Source of the DNA: Aquificaceae bacterium | Lineage (GTDB): Bacteria > Aquificota > Aquificia > Aquificales > Aquificaceae | NCBI GenBank assembly: GCA_015487835.1 | Contig: WFOY01000006.1 | Coordinates: forward strand, 1 to 12,967 | DNA length: 12,967 bases | Reading direction: 5' to 3' | In this document: positions 6,345 to 12,967 of the stretch, piece by piece | How positions within the stretch are numbered: the stretch's first letter is position 1 | How the letters are laid out: every line of letters starts with the position of its first letter | Made by a program: the position numbers and the translations under genes | The notes under the pieces: model-generated | Seen by the model: only the letters and a program-made list of their open reading frames with translations | Databases searched by the model: none | What the model was told of the DNA's origin: nothing

Positions 6345-8921
6345 ATGGACAGAACCCCTGAGGCCCGCCTGAGGAAGATAGAGACGGCCTCCGTAGATCT
6401 CCTGAGGAGCTTCCTGAGATTTAAAGATCTTAGAGACTTTCTCAACTTCATCTGCAAAGAGGTCGCGAAGGCTCTGGATGTTGACCTGTGCGGTGTGTTC
6501 AGATACGAAAAGGACAAAAACAGGTTCATCCTTATGGGTGGCTTCGGCTGGAAGAAGGGATCCGTAGGCAGGGAGTATCTGAAGGACAACTCCCACGCCC
6601 ACTACTGTTCAAAAATAGGCAGGTCCGTAAGGTCAGAGGATCTCTCTTCTGACGACAGGTTCTCGGACCTAAATCTCATAACCTCCTACGGAATAGTCAG
6701 CCTTATGGCAGCACCCATAAGGCACATGGGTGACCTCTGGGGTGTGATCGCCGTTTACTCCAGAACCAGGAGAAAGTTCACGAAGGAGGAGGCGGACTTC
6801 CTCAAGGGGGTGGCCACGGCTGTCTCCGAGTATCTGGAGAAGGAGCACCTGGCCGAGGAGCTGAGGAGGGAGAGGGAGATCTTCGAGGTGATCGCCGAGA
6901 ACGCCCCCGTCCTAATTCTCATATACCGCGAGAAGTTCATATACGTGAACTCCTACGCCCTCAGGCTACTTGGTTACACAAGGGAGGAGATCGCGGATAT
7001 GAAGGTCCAGGACCTAGTCCACCCTGACCTCAGGGAAACTGTCGCCGAAAGGATAAGGAGGCGTATAAGGGGCGAGACCATGTCCGTTGAGTACGCAGAC
7101 CTTCCGGTAATAACCAGATCCGGCGAGACAAGGCACATAAGGATCTACGCCACAACCGTAAAGCTGAAGGACGGGTACGCGGGCCTGGCGGTGGGGATAG
7201 ACGTGACCAAGGAGCTGGAACTGGAGAGGAAGCTGACTGAAGAGAAGAAGAAGCTGGAACTCATACTCACCCACTCCCACGATGTGGTGGCCATAATCGA
7301 CCCTGAGGGATACATAAGGTACAAGAGCCCCTCCTCCGTGAAGATCCTCGGCTGGGAACCGGAGGAGGTCGTGGGCAGACACTTCTCCGAGTTCATCCAC
7401 CCTGAGGACCTAAAGAGCGTAGAGGCCCTGAAGAATCTCGTCTTCTCCAATCCTGGGGTTTTGAGGACTGGGGAGTTCAGGGTAAAAAGCAAGGGAGGGG
7501 ATTACAGGTGGATAGAGGCCAGCGTGTTCCTGCCCGAGAACTGGAGGGAGATAGGTCTCGAGGGTGCCGTAGTTAGCGAGAGGGATATAACCGACAGGAA
7601 GAGGATAGAGGAGAGTATAGTTAGGATGACCTACTACGACTTACTCACAGGCCTTCCCAACAGGATACTGTTTATAGAGAAGCTCAAGGAGACCTTGAGC
7701 CTCGCCGGCCGTAGGGGAGAGATCGTGGGCATAGTTCTCCTCGACATATCCAGGTTTGGTGAGATAAACACACTCTACGGAACCGAGGCCGGGGACAGCC
7801 TGATAAGGAAGGTGGGGGAGAGGATCAGAACCAGGCTAAGATCGGGCGACCTGGTGAGCAGGTTCTTCGCTGACAAGTTCGGCATAGCCCTCGTGGGTAT
7901 AAGGGATATGCGGGGACTTAGCAGGGCGATAGAGAAGGTCAGGTCCGTATTCCAGGAACCCTTCTCCATAAACGGTGGAGAGGTCAGGATAAACGCCTGC
8001 ATGGGTGTCGCCCTGTTTCCAAGGGACGGGGAGGATCCTGAGGACCTCATCAGGAAGGCGGAGATAGCCCTCTCAAGGGCCAGAGAGAAGGGCCCTGGTG
8101 AGATAGACTACTTCTCCGAGGATGTGGAAGAAGACCTGAGACACATAGCTGTCATAAGGGAAGGTCTGAAGGAGGCCGTAAGACAGGACCAGATAAAGGT
8201 TCTCTACCAGCCGATCCTAAGCCTAAGAGACCGCAGGGTGATAGGTATGGAGGCCCTCGTGAGGTGGGACCATCCGGACCTGGGACTCCTGACACCCGAC
8301 AGGTTCATCCAGATCGCTGAGGACACGGGCTACATAGTTGACCTCGGCTACTGCATACTCGGAAAGGCCATAAGGGACCTGTCCCTGCTCAGATCCGAGG
8401 GCTTTGAGGACCTCTTCGTTGCCGTTAACTTCTCCATGAGACAGTTCCTCGAGGAGGACCTCACGAGGAACATAAGGGATCTCCTCAACGCCTACCGTGT
8501 ACCCCCTCAGTGCTTTGTGGTCGAGATAACCGAAAGCACAGCTATGAAGGACCCTGAGAGGACCAAGGTCATACTGGAGGCCATGAGGAGGGAGGGCATA
8601 GTCATAGCCATAGACGATTTCGGAACAGGCTACTCATCGATGAACTACCTGATAGAGTTTGAGGTGGACAAGCTGAAGATAGACAGGTCCTTCACATCAG
8701 CTGTAACCAACAGCGACAGGGCGAGGGCCGTTGTCAAAGCCATAGTGGACCTCTCCCACTCGGTAGGCGCCGTATCGCTCGCGGAGGGCATAGAGAAAGA
8801 GGACCACTTCATGACGCTCCTTGACCTTGGCTGCGACGAGGGACAGGGCTATTACTTCTCCCCACCTCTGGAGTTCGATCGGTTGAGAGATTTTATAATA
8901 AAAAACTGTAATGGAAACTGA
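6345..8921 (+). CDS. GAF-PAS-PAS-GGDEF-EAL protein, probable c-di-GMP phosphodiesterase with degenerate GGDEF
   Basis: The product is 858 residues: GAF at ~25-165, PAS at ~178-290 and ~303-418 (the second ends in the PAC-like SERDITDRKR), GGDEF at ~425-590 and EAL at ~600-850. There are no membrane segments, so it is a cytoplasmic sensor. The GGDEF signature reads FADKF (508-512), lacking the catalytic acid and the glycines, so cyclase activity is unlikely. The inhibitory-site RxxD (R499-D502) is kept five residues upstream. The EAL domain has the expected catalytic set: EAL (636-638), N695, E727, D757/D758 in DDFGTGYSS, K778, D780, E814 and Q834. It should hydrolyse c-di-GMP to pGpG, with the GGDEF domain perhaps acting as a nucleotide sensor. 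GAF/PAS ligands cannot be read. It follows the PilZ gene by 34 bp, and its end overlaps the next gene by 11 nt. Confidence 0.93.
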   Translation: MDRTPEARLRKIETASVDLLRSFLRFKDLRDFLNFICKEVAKALDVDLCGVFRYEKDKNRFILMGGFGWKKGSVGREYLKDNSHAHYCSKIGRSVRSEDLSSDDRFSDLNLITSYGIVSLMAAPIRHMGDLWGVIAVYSRTRRKFTKEEADFLKGVATAVSEYLEKEHLAEELRREREIFEVIAENAPVLILIYREKFIYVNSYALRLLGYTREEIADMKVQDLVHPDLRETVAERIRRRIRGETMSVEYADLPVITRSGETRHIRIYATTVKLKDGYAGLAVGIDVTKELELERKLTEEKKKLELILTHSHDVVAIIDPEGYIRYKSPSSVKILGWEPEEVVGRHFSEFIHPEDLKSVEALKNLVFSNPGVLRTGEFRVKSKGGDYRWIEASVFLPENWREIGLEGAVVSERDITDRKRIEESIVRMTYYDLLTGLPNRILFIEKLKETLSLAGRRGEIVGIVLLDISRFGEINTLYGTEAGDSLIRKVGERIRTRLRSGDLVSRFFADKFGIALVGIRDMRGLSRAIEKVRSVFQEPFSINGGEVRINACMGVALFPRDGEDPEDLIRKAEIALSRAREKGPGEIDYFSEDVEEDLRHIAVIREGLKEAVRQDQIKVLYQPILSLRDRRVIGMEALVRWDHPDLGLLTPDRFIQIAEDTGYIVDLGYCILGKAIRDLSLLRSEGFEDLFVAVNFSMRQFLEEDLTRNIRDLLNAYRVPPQCFVVEITESTAMKDPERTKVILEAMRREGIVIAIDDFGTGYSSMNYLIEFEVDKLKIDRSFTSAVTNSDRARAVVKAIVDLSHSVGAVSLAEGIEKEDHFMTLLDLGCDEGQGYYFSPPLEFDRLRDFIIKNCNGN
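8894..8899 (+). promoter_or_regulatory. Consensus TATAAT before the 92-residue ORF
   Basis: A perfect TATAAT sits within the last codons of the EAL gene, 11 nt before the ATG at 8911. There is no Shine-Dalgarno sequence and no good -35. It may be an internal promoter or simply Phe-Ile-Ile-Lys codons. Confidence 0.35.
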
Positions 8922-9189
8922 CATAGATAAGGAGATAGCGGAGGCTTTAAGGGAGGTGGAGAGAGTTTTAGGCAGAGGTAACCTCAGGGCGGTCGTGAGC
9001 AGGATAATAAGCGACCTTATGACCACGAACCCAGACCTGGAGAAGCTGGGGATACCCGAGGACCCGACCCACCTTGACTTTTCCCGGATGAGTGATGAGG
9101 AGAAGAGGGCCTTTCTGTACATGCTCCTGGACATATGCGACGGCCTCGGCTGTGAGAACTTCAAGAGAAGGTTTTTGGAAAGGTTATAA
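8911..9189 (+). CDS. Small conserved-looking acidic protein, unknown function
   Basis: The product is 92 residues and not recognised. It is predicted almost wholly helical, with no signal peptide or membrane segment. The N-terminal helix (METDIDKEIAEALREVERVL) is followed by SRIISDLM, a loop with GIPEDPTHLDFS, and a C-terminal pair of helices containing two close cysteines (DICDGLGCENF). Two lines favour a real gene: codon usage matches its neighbours, and it fills the space between the EAL and aminotransferase genes. Its ATG overlaps the EAL gene end by 11 nt, which suggests coupled expression. A role as a partner of the c-di-GMP enzyme is possible from position only. Confidence 0.75.
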   Translation: METDIDKEIAEALREVERVLGRGNLRAVVSRIISDLMTTNPDLEKLGIPEDPTHLDFSRMSDEEKRAFLYMLLDICDGLGCENFKRRFLERL

Positions 9190-9190
9190 T
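9185..9190 (+). promoter_or_regulatory. Consensus TATAAT before the DegT-family gene
   Basis: A perfect TATAAT overlaps the stop codon of the small upstream gene and ends 16 nt before the ATG at 9207. The sequence between (ACTTTTCCCAACAGCG) has no Shine-Dalgarno motif. No -35 is apparent at the usual distance. Confidence 0.4.
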
Positions 9191-9206
9191 ACTTTTCCCA
9201 ACAGCG

Positions 9207-10265
9207 ATGATCAGGATCACCGAACCTTACTTTTCGGAGGAGGAGAAGGAAGCCCTCATAGAGATCATAGAGTCCCACCAGATAACGAGGGGGAGGTGGA
9301 CGAGGGCTTTCACCGATGAGTTCGCAAGGTATCTGGGCGTGAAGCACTGCTTTACCGTGTGCTCCGGGACAGTGGCCCTCTTCATAGCCCTCAAGGCCCT
9401 TGGCGTTGACAGAGGGGACAAGGTCGTGGTCCCTGCGATGAGCTTCATGGCGACCATAGACGCGGTCTACCTGGCAGGTGGTGATCCGGTTGTGGTGGAC
9501 GTGGACGACTTCTACACCCTGGACCCGAACCAGACGGAGGACGCCGTCAAGAGGTTCCGGCCCAAGGTGGTCATCCCTGTACACCTCTACGGGTGCATGG
9601 CGGACATGGAGGCCATAATGTACCTGTCAGATAAGTACGGTTTCTACGTGATCGAGGACGCAGCCCAGGCCCACGGTGCCGATCTGAAGAGCAAGAAGGC
9701 GGGATCCTGGGGCCACCTGGCGGCCTTCAGCTTTTACGCCTCCAAGAACGTCCCCATGGGAGAGGGAGGAGCCATAACTACGAACGATGACCACCTCGCG
9801 GAAGAGGTGAGGAGGTGGATAGATTTTGGAGACCACCCAGCCTTTAACTTCAGGATAACCGAGTTCCAGGCGGCCATAGGAACCATACAGCTGAGAAAGC
9901 TGGACGAGAGGAACGAGAGGAGAAGACACATAGCGAGTGTATACACGAGGTCCTTCAAAGATTCCTTCACCACACCCCAGGAGAGAGAAGGTTCAACCCA
10001 CGTTTACCACCTTTACACCCTCAGGCACCCGGACCGAAACAGGATAGTGGAGGATCTTAGGTCCGCAGGTATAGACGCTAGGGTCTACTACCCCTATCTT
10101 CTCCACGAGCTAAGGGGGGCTGTGCATCTCCCAACGCCCAAAGCTGAGACCTTCAGGCGGGAGGTCTTCTCCATACCCGTCCACCCGTACCTGACTGACG
10201 AGGAGGTCTCCTACATAGTCGAGGCTCTGACCGAGATAGTCTCTTCTGGTAAGATCATCTCTTAG
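9207..10265 (+). CDS. DegT/DnrJ/EryC1/StrS family PLP-dependent aminotransferase
   Basis: The product is 352 residues, near the usual 360-390. The fold-type I motifs are clear. SGTVAL (53-58) binds the PLP phosphate, and VIEDAAQAHGA has D151 for the pyridine nitrogen. FSFYASKNVPMGEGGAI has K180 as the Schiff-base lysine. NFRITEFQAAIG (214-225) matches the family's [NY]xR[ML][TS][ED][IL]QAA[IL]G region. Such enzymes usually aminate keto-sugar nucleotides for lipopolysaccharide, O-antigen, glycan or secondary-metabolite sugars. Less often they are dehydratases, but those have His in place of the lysine, which is excluded here. No other sugar-nucleotide gene lies in the window, so the substrate is open. 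The stop codon directly abuts the biotin carboxylase ATG. Confidence 0.9.
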   Translation: MIRITEPYFSEEEKEALIEIIESHQITRGRWTRAFTDEFARYLGVKHCFTVCSGTVALFIALKALGVDRGDKVVVPAMSFMATIDAVYLAGGDPVVVDVDDFYTLDPNQTEDAVKRFRPKVVIPVHLYGCMADMEAIMYLSDKYGFYVIEDAAQAHGADLKSKKAGSWGHLAAFSFYASKNVPMGEGGAITTNDDHLAEEVRRWIDFGDHPAFNFRITEFQAAIGTIQLRKLDERNERRRHIASVYTRSFKDSFTTPQEREGSTHVYHLYTLRHPDRNRIVEDLRSAGIDARVYYPYLLHELRGAVHLPTPKAETFRREVFSIPVHPYLTDEEVSYIVEALTEIVSSGKIIS

Positions 10266-11600
10266 ATGTTCAAAAAGGTTCTGATAGCGAACAGGGGTGA
10301 GATAGCTGTAAGAGCCATAAGGGCTTGCAAGGAGCTGGGGATAAAGACGGTCGCCGTTTACTCGGAGGCGGACAGAAACTCCCTCCACGTCCGGATTGCC
10401 GACGAGGCGGTCTGCATAGGACCTCCCGACCCGAGGAAGAGTTACCTGGACATACCCGCCATAATGTCCGCGGTGGAGGTGACCAAGGCGGACGCCCTCT
10501 ACCCCGGGTACGGTTTCCTGGCCGAGAACCCCAAGTTCGCCGAGATAGTCTCGAAGAGCAGGGTAAGGTTCATAGGCCCCTCCCCAGAGACCCTGGAAAC
10601 CATAGGTGACAAGATAAGGGCCAAGGAGATAGCGAGGAGGGTGGGCCTCCCCCTGGTTCCAGGGAGCAACGGGGCGGTGACCCTGGACGCGGCCATCGAG
10701 ATCGCTAGGAGGATAGGGTACCCAGTAGTTCTGAAAGCCTCCGCGGGAGGTGGTGGGAGAGGGATAAGGATAGTTATGAACGAGAAGGACCTCAGGGAGA
10801 AGTTCCCGGTGGCAGTCCAGGAGGCCGAGGCCTGCTTCGGTGACGGGAGGGTGTATCTGGAGAGGTTCATAATAAACCCCAAGCACATAGAGTTTCAGGT
10901 TATAGCTGACTCTAAGGGGAACGTGGTCGTCTTAGGAGAGAGGGAGTGTTCGATCCAGAGGAGGCACCAGAAGCTCATAGAGGAGGCTCCGAGCCCCTCG
11001 GTGGACGAGAGGAAGAGGAGGGAGATCTCGGAGGCTGTGGTCGAGTTCTGCAGGGAGATAGGTTACGAGGGGGCGGGCACCGTGGAGTTTCTCCTTGACG
11101 AGGAGGGGAACTTCTACTTTATGGAGATGAACGGAAGGATCCAGGTGGAGCATCCCGTAACCGAGATGGTAACGGGCATAGACATAGTGAAGTGGCAGAT
11201 CAAGGTCGCCATGGGCAGGAAGATAAGCGTGGGTAAGGTCAGGATAAGGGGTCACTCCATAGAGATGCGGATAAACGCCGAGGACCCCGACACCTTCCTA
11301 CCCTCACCCGGAAAGGTGGAGGAACTCATACTTCCAGGCGGTATGGGTGTGAGGGTGGACACCCACGTCTATCCGGGTTACGAGATACCTCCCTATTACG
11401 ACTCCCTGATCGCCAAGCTCATAGTCTGGGGAGAGACAAGGGAGGAGGCCATAAGGAGGGGTCTGAGGTCGCTGGACGAGTTCCTCATCTCCGGAAAGGG
11501 TCTAAAGACCAACATAGAGTTTCACAAGAGGGTCCTGAGAACCAAGGAGTTCAGGCAGGGGAAGCACCACATAGGCTTCGTTGAGGAGATGATTGTCTAA
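10266..11600 (+). CDS. accC: Biotin carboxylase (acetyl-CoA carboxylase or related carboxylase subunit)
   Basis: The product is 444 residues, against ~450 for E. coli AccC. It has the N-terminal MFKKVLIANRGEIAVRAIRA and the YPGYGFLAEN motif. The glycine-rich ATP-grasp loop KASAGGGGRGIRIV is at 157-170. GERECSIQRRHQKLIEEAPS, the catalytic MEMN-x-RIQVEHPVTE (E287, N289, R291, E295) and RINAEDP (R335) complete the site. It carboxylates biotin on a carrier protein using ATP and bicarbonate. At the MEMN site, position 290 is Gly where E. coli has Thr. No carrier (AccB) or carboxyltransferase gene is in the window, so it could serve acetyl-CoA carboxylase or a pyruvate or 2-oxoglutarate carboxylase; accC is the default symbol. 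It starts immediately after the aminotransferase stop without a Shine-Dalgarno sequence, and its end overlaps the convergent riboflavin synthase gene by 4 nt. Confidence 0.93.
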   Translation: MFKKVLIANRGEIAVRAIRACKELGIKTVAVYSEADRNSLHVRIADEAVCIGPPDPRKSYLDIPAIMSAVEVTKADALYPGYGFLAENPKFAEIVSKSRVRFIGPSPETLETIGDKIRAKEIARRVGLPLVPGSNGAVTLDAAIEIARRIGYPVVLKASAGGGGRGIRIVMNEKDLREKFPVAVQEAEACFGDGRVYLERFIINPKHIEFQVIADSKGNVVVLGERECSIQRRHQKLIEEAPSPSVDERKRREISEAVVEFCREIGYEGAGTVEFLLDEEGNFYFMEMNGRIQVEHPVTEMVTGIDIVKWQIKVAMGRKISVGKVRIRGHSIEMRINAEDPDTFLPSPGKVEELILPGGMGVRVDTHVYPGYEIPPYYDSLIAKLIVWGETREEAIRRGLRSLDEFLISGKGLKTNIEFHKRVLRTKEFRQGKHHIGFVEEMIV

Positions 11601-12217
11601 AGGTCCTCAAGCAGGTCACCCAGATCCTTTCTCTCCATAATGCTCATGAACCGCACCACGTAACGGGCTATGGGGTCTATCTCCACGTTCACGAGGTCCC
11701 CCACCCTCCTGAACCTGAGGTTTGTGTTCTCGAAGGTGAAGGGGATTATGGTTATCGATATACTCCCCTCCTTCACCCTGTTCACGGTGAGGCTTATCCC
11801 GTCCACGGCCACAGACCCCTTCTCCGCGAAGAAGACCTCCCTGTCCCTTGGCACCTCTATCACGAGATCCCTGTGTTCGCCCTCGGGCCTGAAGCTGATT
11901 ATCCTCGCCGTGAAGTCCACGTGACCCATAACAAGGTGCCCGCCCATCCTGGAATCGGGTCTTAGGGACCTCTCCAGGTTAACGGGACTCCCCACCCTGA
12001 GGAACCTGAGGTTGCTCCTGGACAGGGTCTCAGGAGACATCTCGAAGGTGACCGTCCTTCCAGATACCTCAACCGCTGTGAGGCAAACACCGTTTACGGA
12101 GACGCTGTCACCCACCTTTATGTCCCCCAGCTTCGTTTCGACCTTGATCACACCGCCGCCCGATCTCAGGCTGATCTCCTTTACCTTACCCACATCCTCC
12201 ACTATCCCCGTGAACAT
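11597..12217 (-). CDS. ribE: Riboflavin synthase, alpha chain
   Basis: The product is 206 residues. It is a tandem of two lumazine-binding half-domains: MFTGIVEDVG to about residue 95, then GGHLVMGHVD to about 190. Motifs include GDSVSVNGVCLTA in the first half and GSVAVDGISLTVNRV in the second, with NVEIDPIARYVVR near the end. It dismutates two 6,7-dimethyl-8-ribityllumazine molecules to riboflavin, the last step of the pathway, as a cytoplasmic trimer. I chose the ATG at 12217 rather than an upstream start at 12262 because MFTGIVE is the conserved family N-terminus. GGAGGAGG also lies 10 nt before it, and it overlaps the pyrK stop (TGATG). The gene is often called ribE or ribC depending on species. 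The stop overlaps the accC stop on the other strand. Confidence 0.94.
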   Translation of the reverse strand: MFTGIVEDVGKVKEISLRSGGGVIKVETKLGDIKVGDSVSVNGVCLTAVEVSGRTVTFEMSPETLSRSNLRFLRVGSPVNLERSLRPDSRMGGHLVMGHVDFTARIISFRPEGEHRDLVIEVPRDREVFFAEKGSVAVDGISLTVNRVKEGSISITIIPFTFENTNLRFRRVGDLVNVEIDPIARYVVRFMSIMERKDLGDLLEDL

Positions 12218-12967
12218 CAGAGGATAACCTCCTCCGCAGGGAAGACGGGACCTTCGTAGCACACCCTGACGAACCTGCCCTCTTTAGTTCTCACAACGCA
12301 CCCGAGACACACACCCCACCCGCAGGCCATCCTCTCCTCCAGTGACAGGAACACCCTGTGTCCTGTATTCTTCGAAATCCTCTTAACAGCTTTCATCATT
12401 GCCTTAGGCCCGCAGGCCGAGACAACCCAGGATCTGTCGAACTCCTCGAGGACCTCCGTTACGAGTCCTTTCCTCCCCGCGCTCCCGTCTTCGGTGTAGA
12501 CTATGTGTTCAAACCCCTCCTCCTTTATCCAGTCCAGCATGCTGAGCTGTTCTGCCGTCCTCGCACCGTAAACGATGACCACCTCTCTGCCCATCTCTCT
12601 GAGCCTCTTCCCGAACAGGGTAAGCCCGGCGAGGCCCACACCACCCCCTACGAGTAGGTGCCTCTCACCCTCGTAGCTGAACAGCCCCTTTCCTAAGGGG
12701 CCGAAGGCCCTCACCCTCTGTCCAGGTTCCCATTCGATCATGATCCTCGTCCCCCTCCCCACAACGTCGTAGAAGATCAGGATTTCCTCTCCCCTGACGT
12801 CCCCCACCGCAAAGGCCCTCCTCCCCATAGGGTCGTAGCTCTTCGAGACCTCCATCATCAAGAACTGTCCAGCTCTTACGGTCTCGGCCACCTTTGGGGC
12901 CAACAGCTTCAGAACCCAAGTCCTTCCAGAAAGGTGGACGTTCTCGCTGACCTCGAGCAGGTGATCC
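12217..12967 (-). CDS. pyrK: Dihydroorotate dehydrogenase B electron-transfer subunit, 5' end beyond right edge
   Basis: About 249 residues are visible and the frame stays open to the window edge. The first residues (DHLLEVSENVHLSGRTWVLKL) are typical of a PyrK N-terminal strand region, so only a few residues are missing; a TTG at 12903 is not the real start. Order: FAD domain (GQFLMMEV, then GRRAFAV), NAD-domain-like region (VGGGVGLAGLTLF, later SACGPKAMM), then the [2Fe-2S] cysteines (ERMACGWGVCLGC plus C in RVCYEGPVF, spacing C-x4-C-x2-C-x12-C). PyrK carries electrons from the PyrD type 1B flavin to NAD+ in pyrimidine synthesis. Two motifs differ from the usual form: RRAFA instead of an RxxS-type flavin motif, and GLAGL instead of GxAPL. 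No pyrD lies in the window; it may lie upstream beyond the edge. Confidence 0.9.
   Translation of the reverse strand, partial: DHLLEVSENVHLSGRTWVLKLLAPKVAETVRAGQFLMMEVSKSYDPMGRRAFAVGDVRGEEILIFYDVVGRGTRIMIEWEPGQRVRAFGPLGKGLFSYEGERHLLVGGGVGLAGLTLFGKRLREMGREVVIVYGARTAEQLSMLDWIKEEGFEHIVYTEDGSAGRKGLVTEVLEEFDRSWVVSACGPKAMMKAVKRISKNTGHRVFLSLEERMACGWGVCLGCVVRTKEGRFVRVCYEGPVFPAEEVIL
12228..12235 (-). promoter_or_regulatory. Ribosome binding site of riboflavin synthase
   Basis: GGAGGAGG on the minus strand lies 10 nt before the ATG at 12217, inside the last codons of pyrK. It supports the shorter, family-typical start. Confidence 0.65.

Noticed and set aside
8697..9584. Long open frame on the minus strand (295 codons) opposite the EAL, small-protein and aminotransferase genes
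   Set aside because: It is antisense to three plus-strand genes, two with clear family motifs, and its translation is low-complexity with no motif. Long antisense frames are expected in this codon usage.
10110..10886. Minus-strand open frame of 258 codons opposite the aminotransferase/biotin carboxylase junction
   Set aside because: It is a shadow of two well-supported genes and its Tyr/Pro/Leu-rich translation has no recognisable domain.
12218..12262. Upstream start for riboflavin synthase adding 15 residues (MLRRSRLPCGGGYPL)
   Set aside because: The family begins MFTGIVE, which matches the ATG at 12217 with an SD ten bases upstream and a TGATG overlap.
12684..12701. Perfect 7-bp hairpin (GCCCCTT, loop TCCT, AAGGGGC)
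   Set aside because: It lies inside pyrK, encodes conserved Gly-Pro-Leu-Gly-Lys-Gly, and has no T-run after it on either strand, so it is not a terminator.
12901..12903. TTG as the start of the PyrK gene
   Set aside because: The frame stays open to the right edge and the preceding residues fit the conserved PyrK N-terminal strand, so the gene continues out of the window.
1..12967. tRNA/rRNA genes, CRISPR arrays, insertion sequences, toxin-antitoxin or defence cassettes
   Set aside because: I found no gene-sized non-coding gap, no spaced direct repeats apart from the in-frame MCE repeat, no transposase or integrase motif and no terminal inverted repeats. The longest intergenic gap is 34 bp.

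Overview
The window is a dense, almost gap-free stretch of bacterial chromosome. It holds 14 protein genes, two of them cut by the window edges. I see no RNA genes, mobile elements or CRISPR arrays. GC is in the low-to-mid 50s by eye. Arg is mostly AGG/AGA and Ile mostly ATA, proteins are rich in Glu, Lys, Arg and Val, and genes are short and overlapping, which suggests a thermophile. An MCE lipid-transport protein with a probable outer-membrane barrel domain indicates a two-membrane (Gram-negative) cell. An Aquificota-like or related deep-branching thermophile is my best inference; there is no rRNA or other marker to settle it.

Leftward block (1-5200, minus strand). In transcription order: a class III sirtuin deacylase, a DUF488 protein, an MCE/MlaD-type envelope protein, an M29-like aminopeptidase, a Crp/Fnr regulator, a small predicted secreted protein, and a C-terminal processing protease (ctpA) that runs off the left edge. 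Neighbours overlap (1, 3, 4 or 46 nt) or are 11-27 nt apart, so this looks like one seven-gene operon. It mixes NAD-dependent protein deacylation, peptide turnover and envelope functions with its own regulator.

Rightward block (5228-11600, plus strand). A PilZ-domain c-di-GMP receptor is followed by an 858-residue GAF-PAS-PAS-GGDEF-EAL protein. Its GGDEF site is degenerate (FADKF) but its EAL site is complete, so it is probably a sensor-controlled c-di-GMP phosphodiesterase. Next come an unrecognised 92-residue protein, a DegT/DnrJ/EryC1/StrS PLP aminotransferase and a biotin carboxylase. Only 27 bp separate this block from the divergent sirtuin gene. None of its five genes has a convincing Shine-Dalgarno sequence, and each has a TATAAT-like hexamer 6-16 nt upstream of its start codon, so leaderless or short-leader transcripts are possible.

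Right-hand block (11597-12967, minus strand). pyrK (dihydroorotate dehydrogenase electron-transfer subunit, start beyond the right edge) is followed by riboflavin synthase, coupled by a TGATG overlap. PyrK carries FAD, so flavin supply and a flavin-using pyrimidine enzyme sit together. Riboflavin synthase converges on the biotin carboxylase gene with a 4-nt stop-codon overlap and no room for a terminator.

The items most worth a second look are the single-chain MCE coiled-coil/barrel protein with a 43-residue tandem repeat, the PilZ plus degenerate-GGDEF/EAL pair with its unknown small partner, the run of SD-less starts, and the sirtuin-DUF488 coupling. I did not find a clearly new defence or mobile system.
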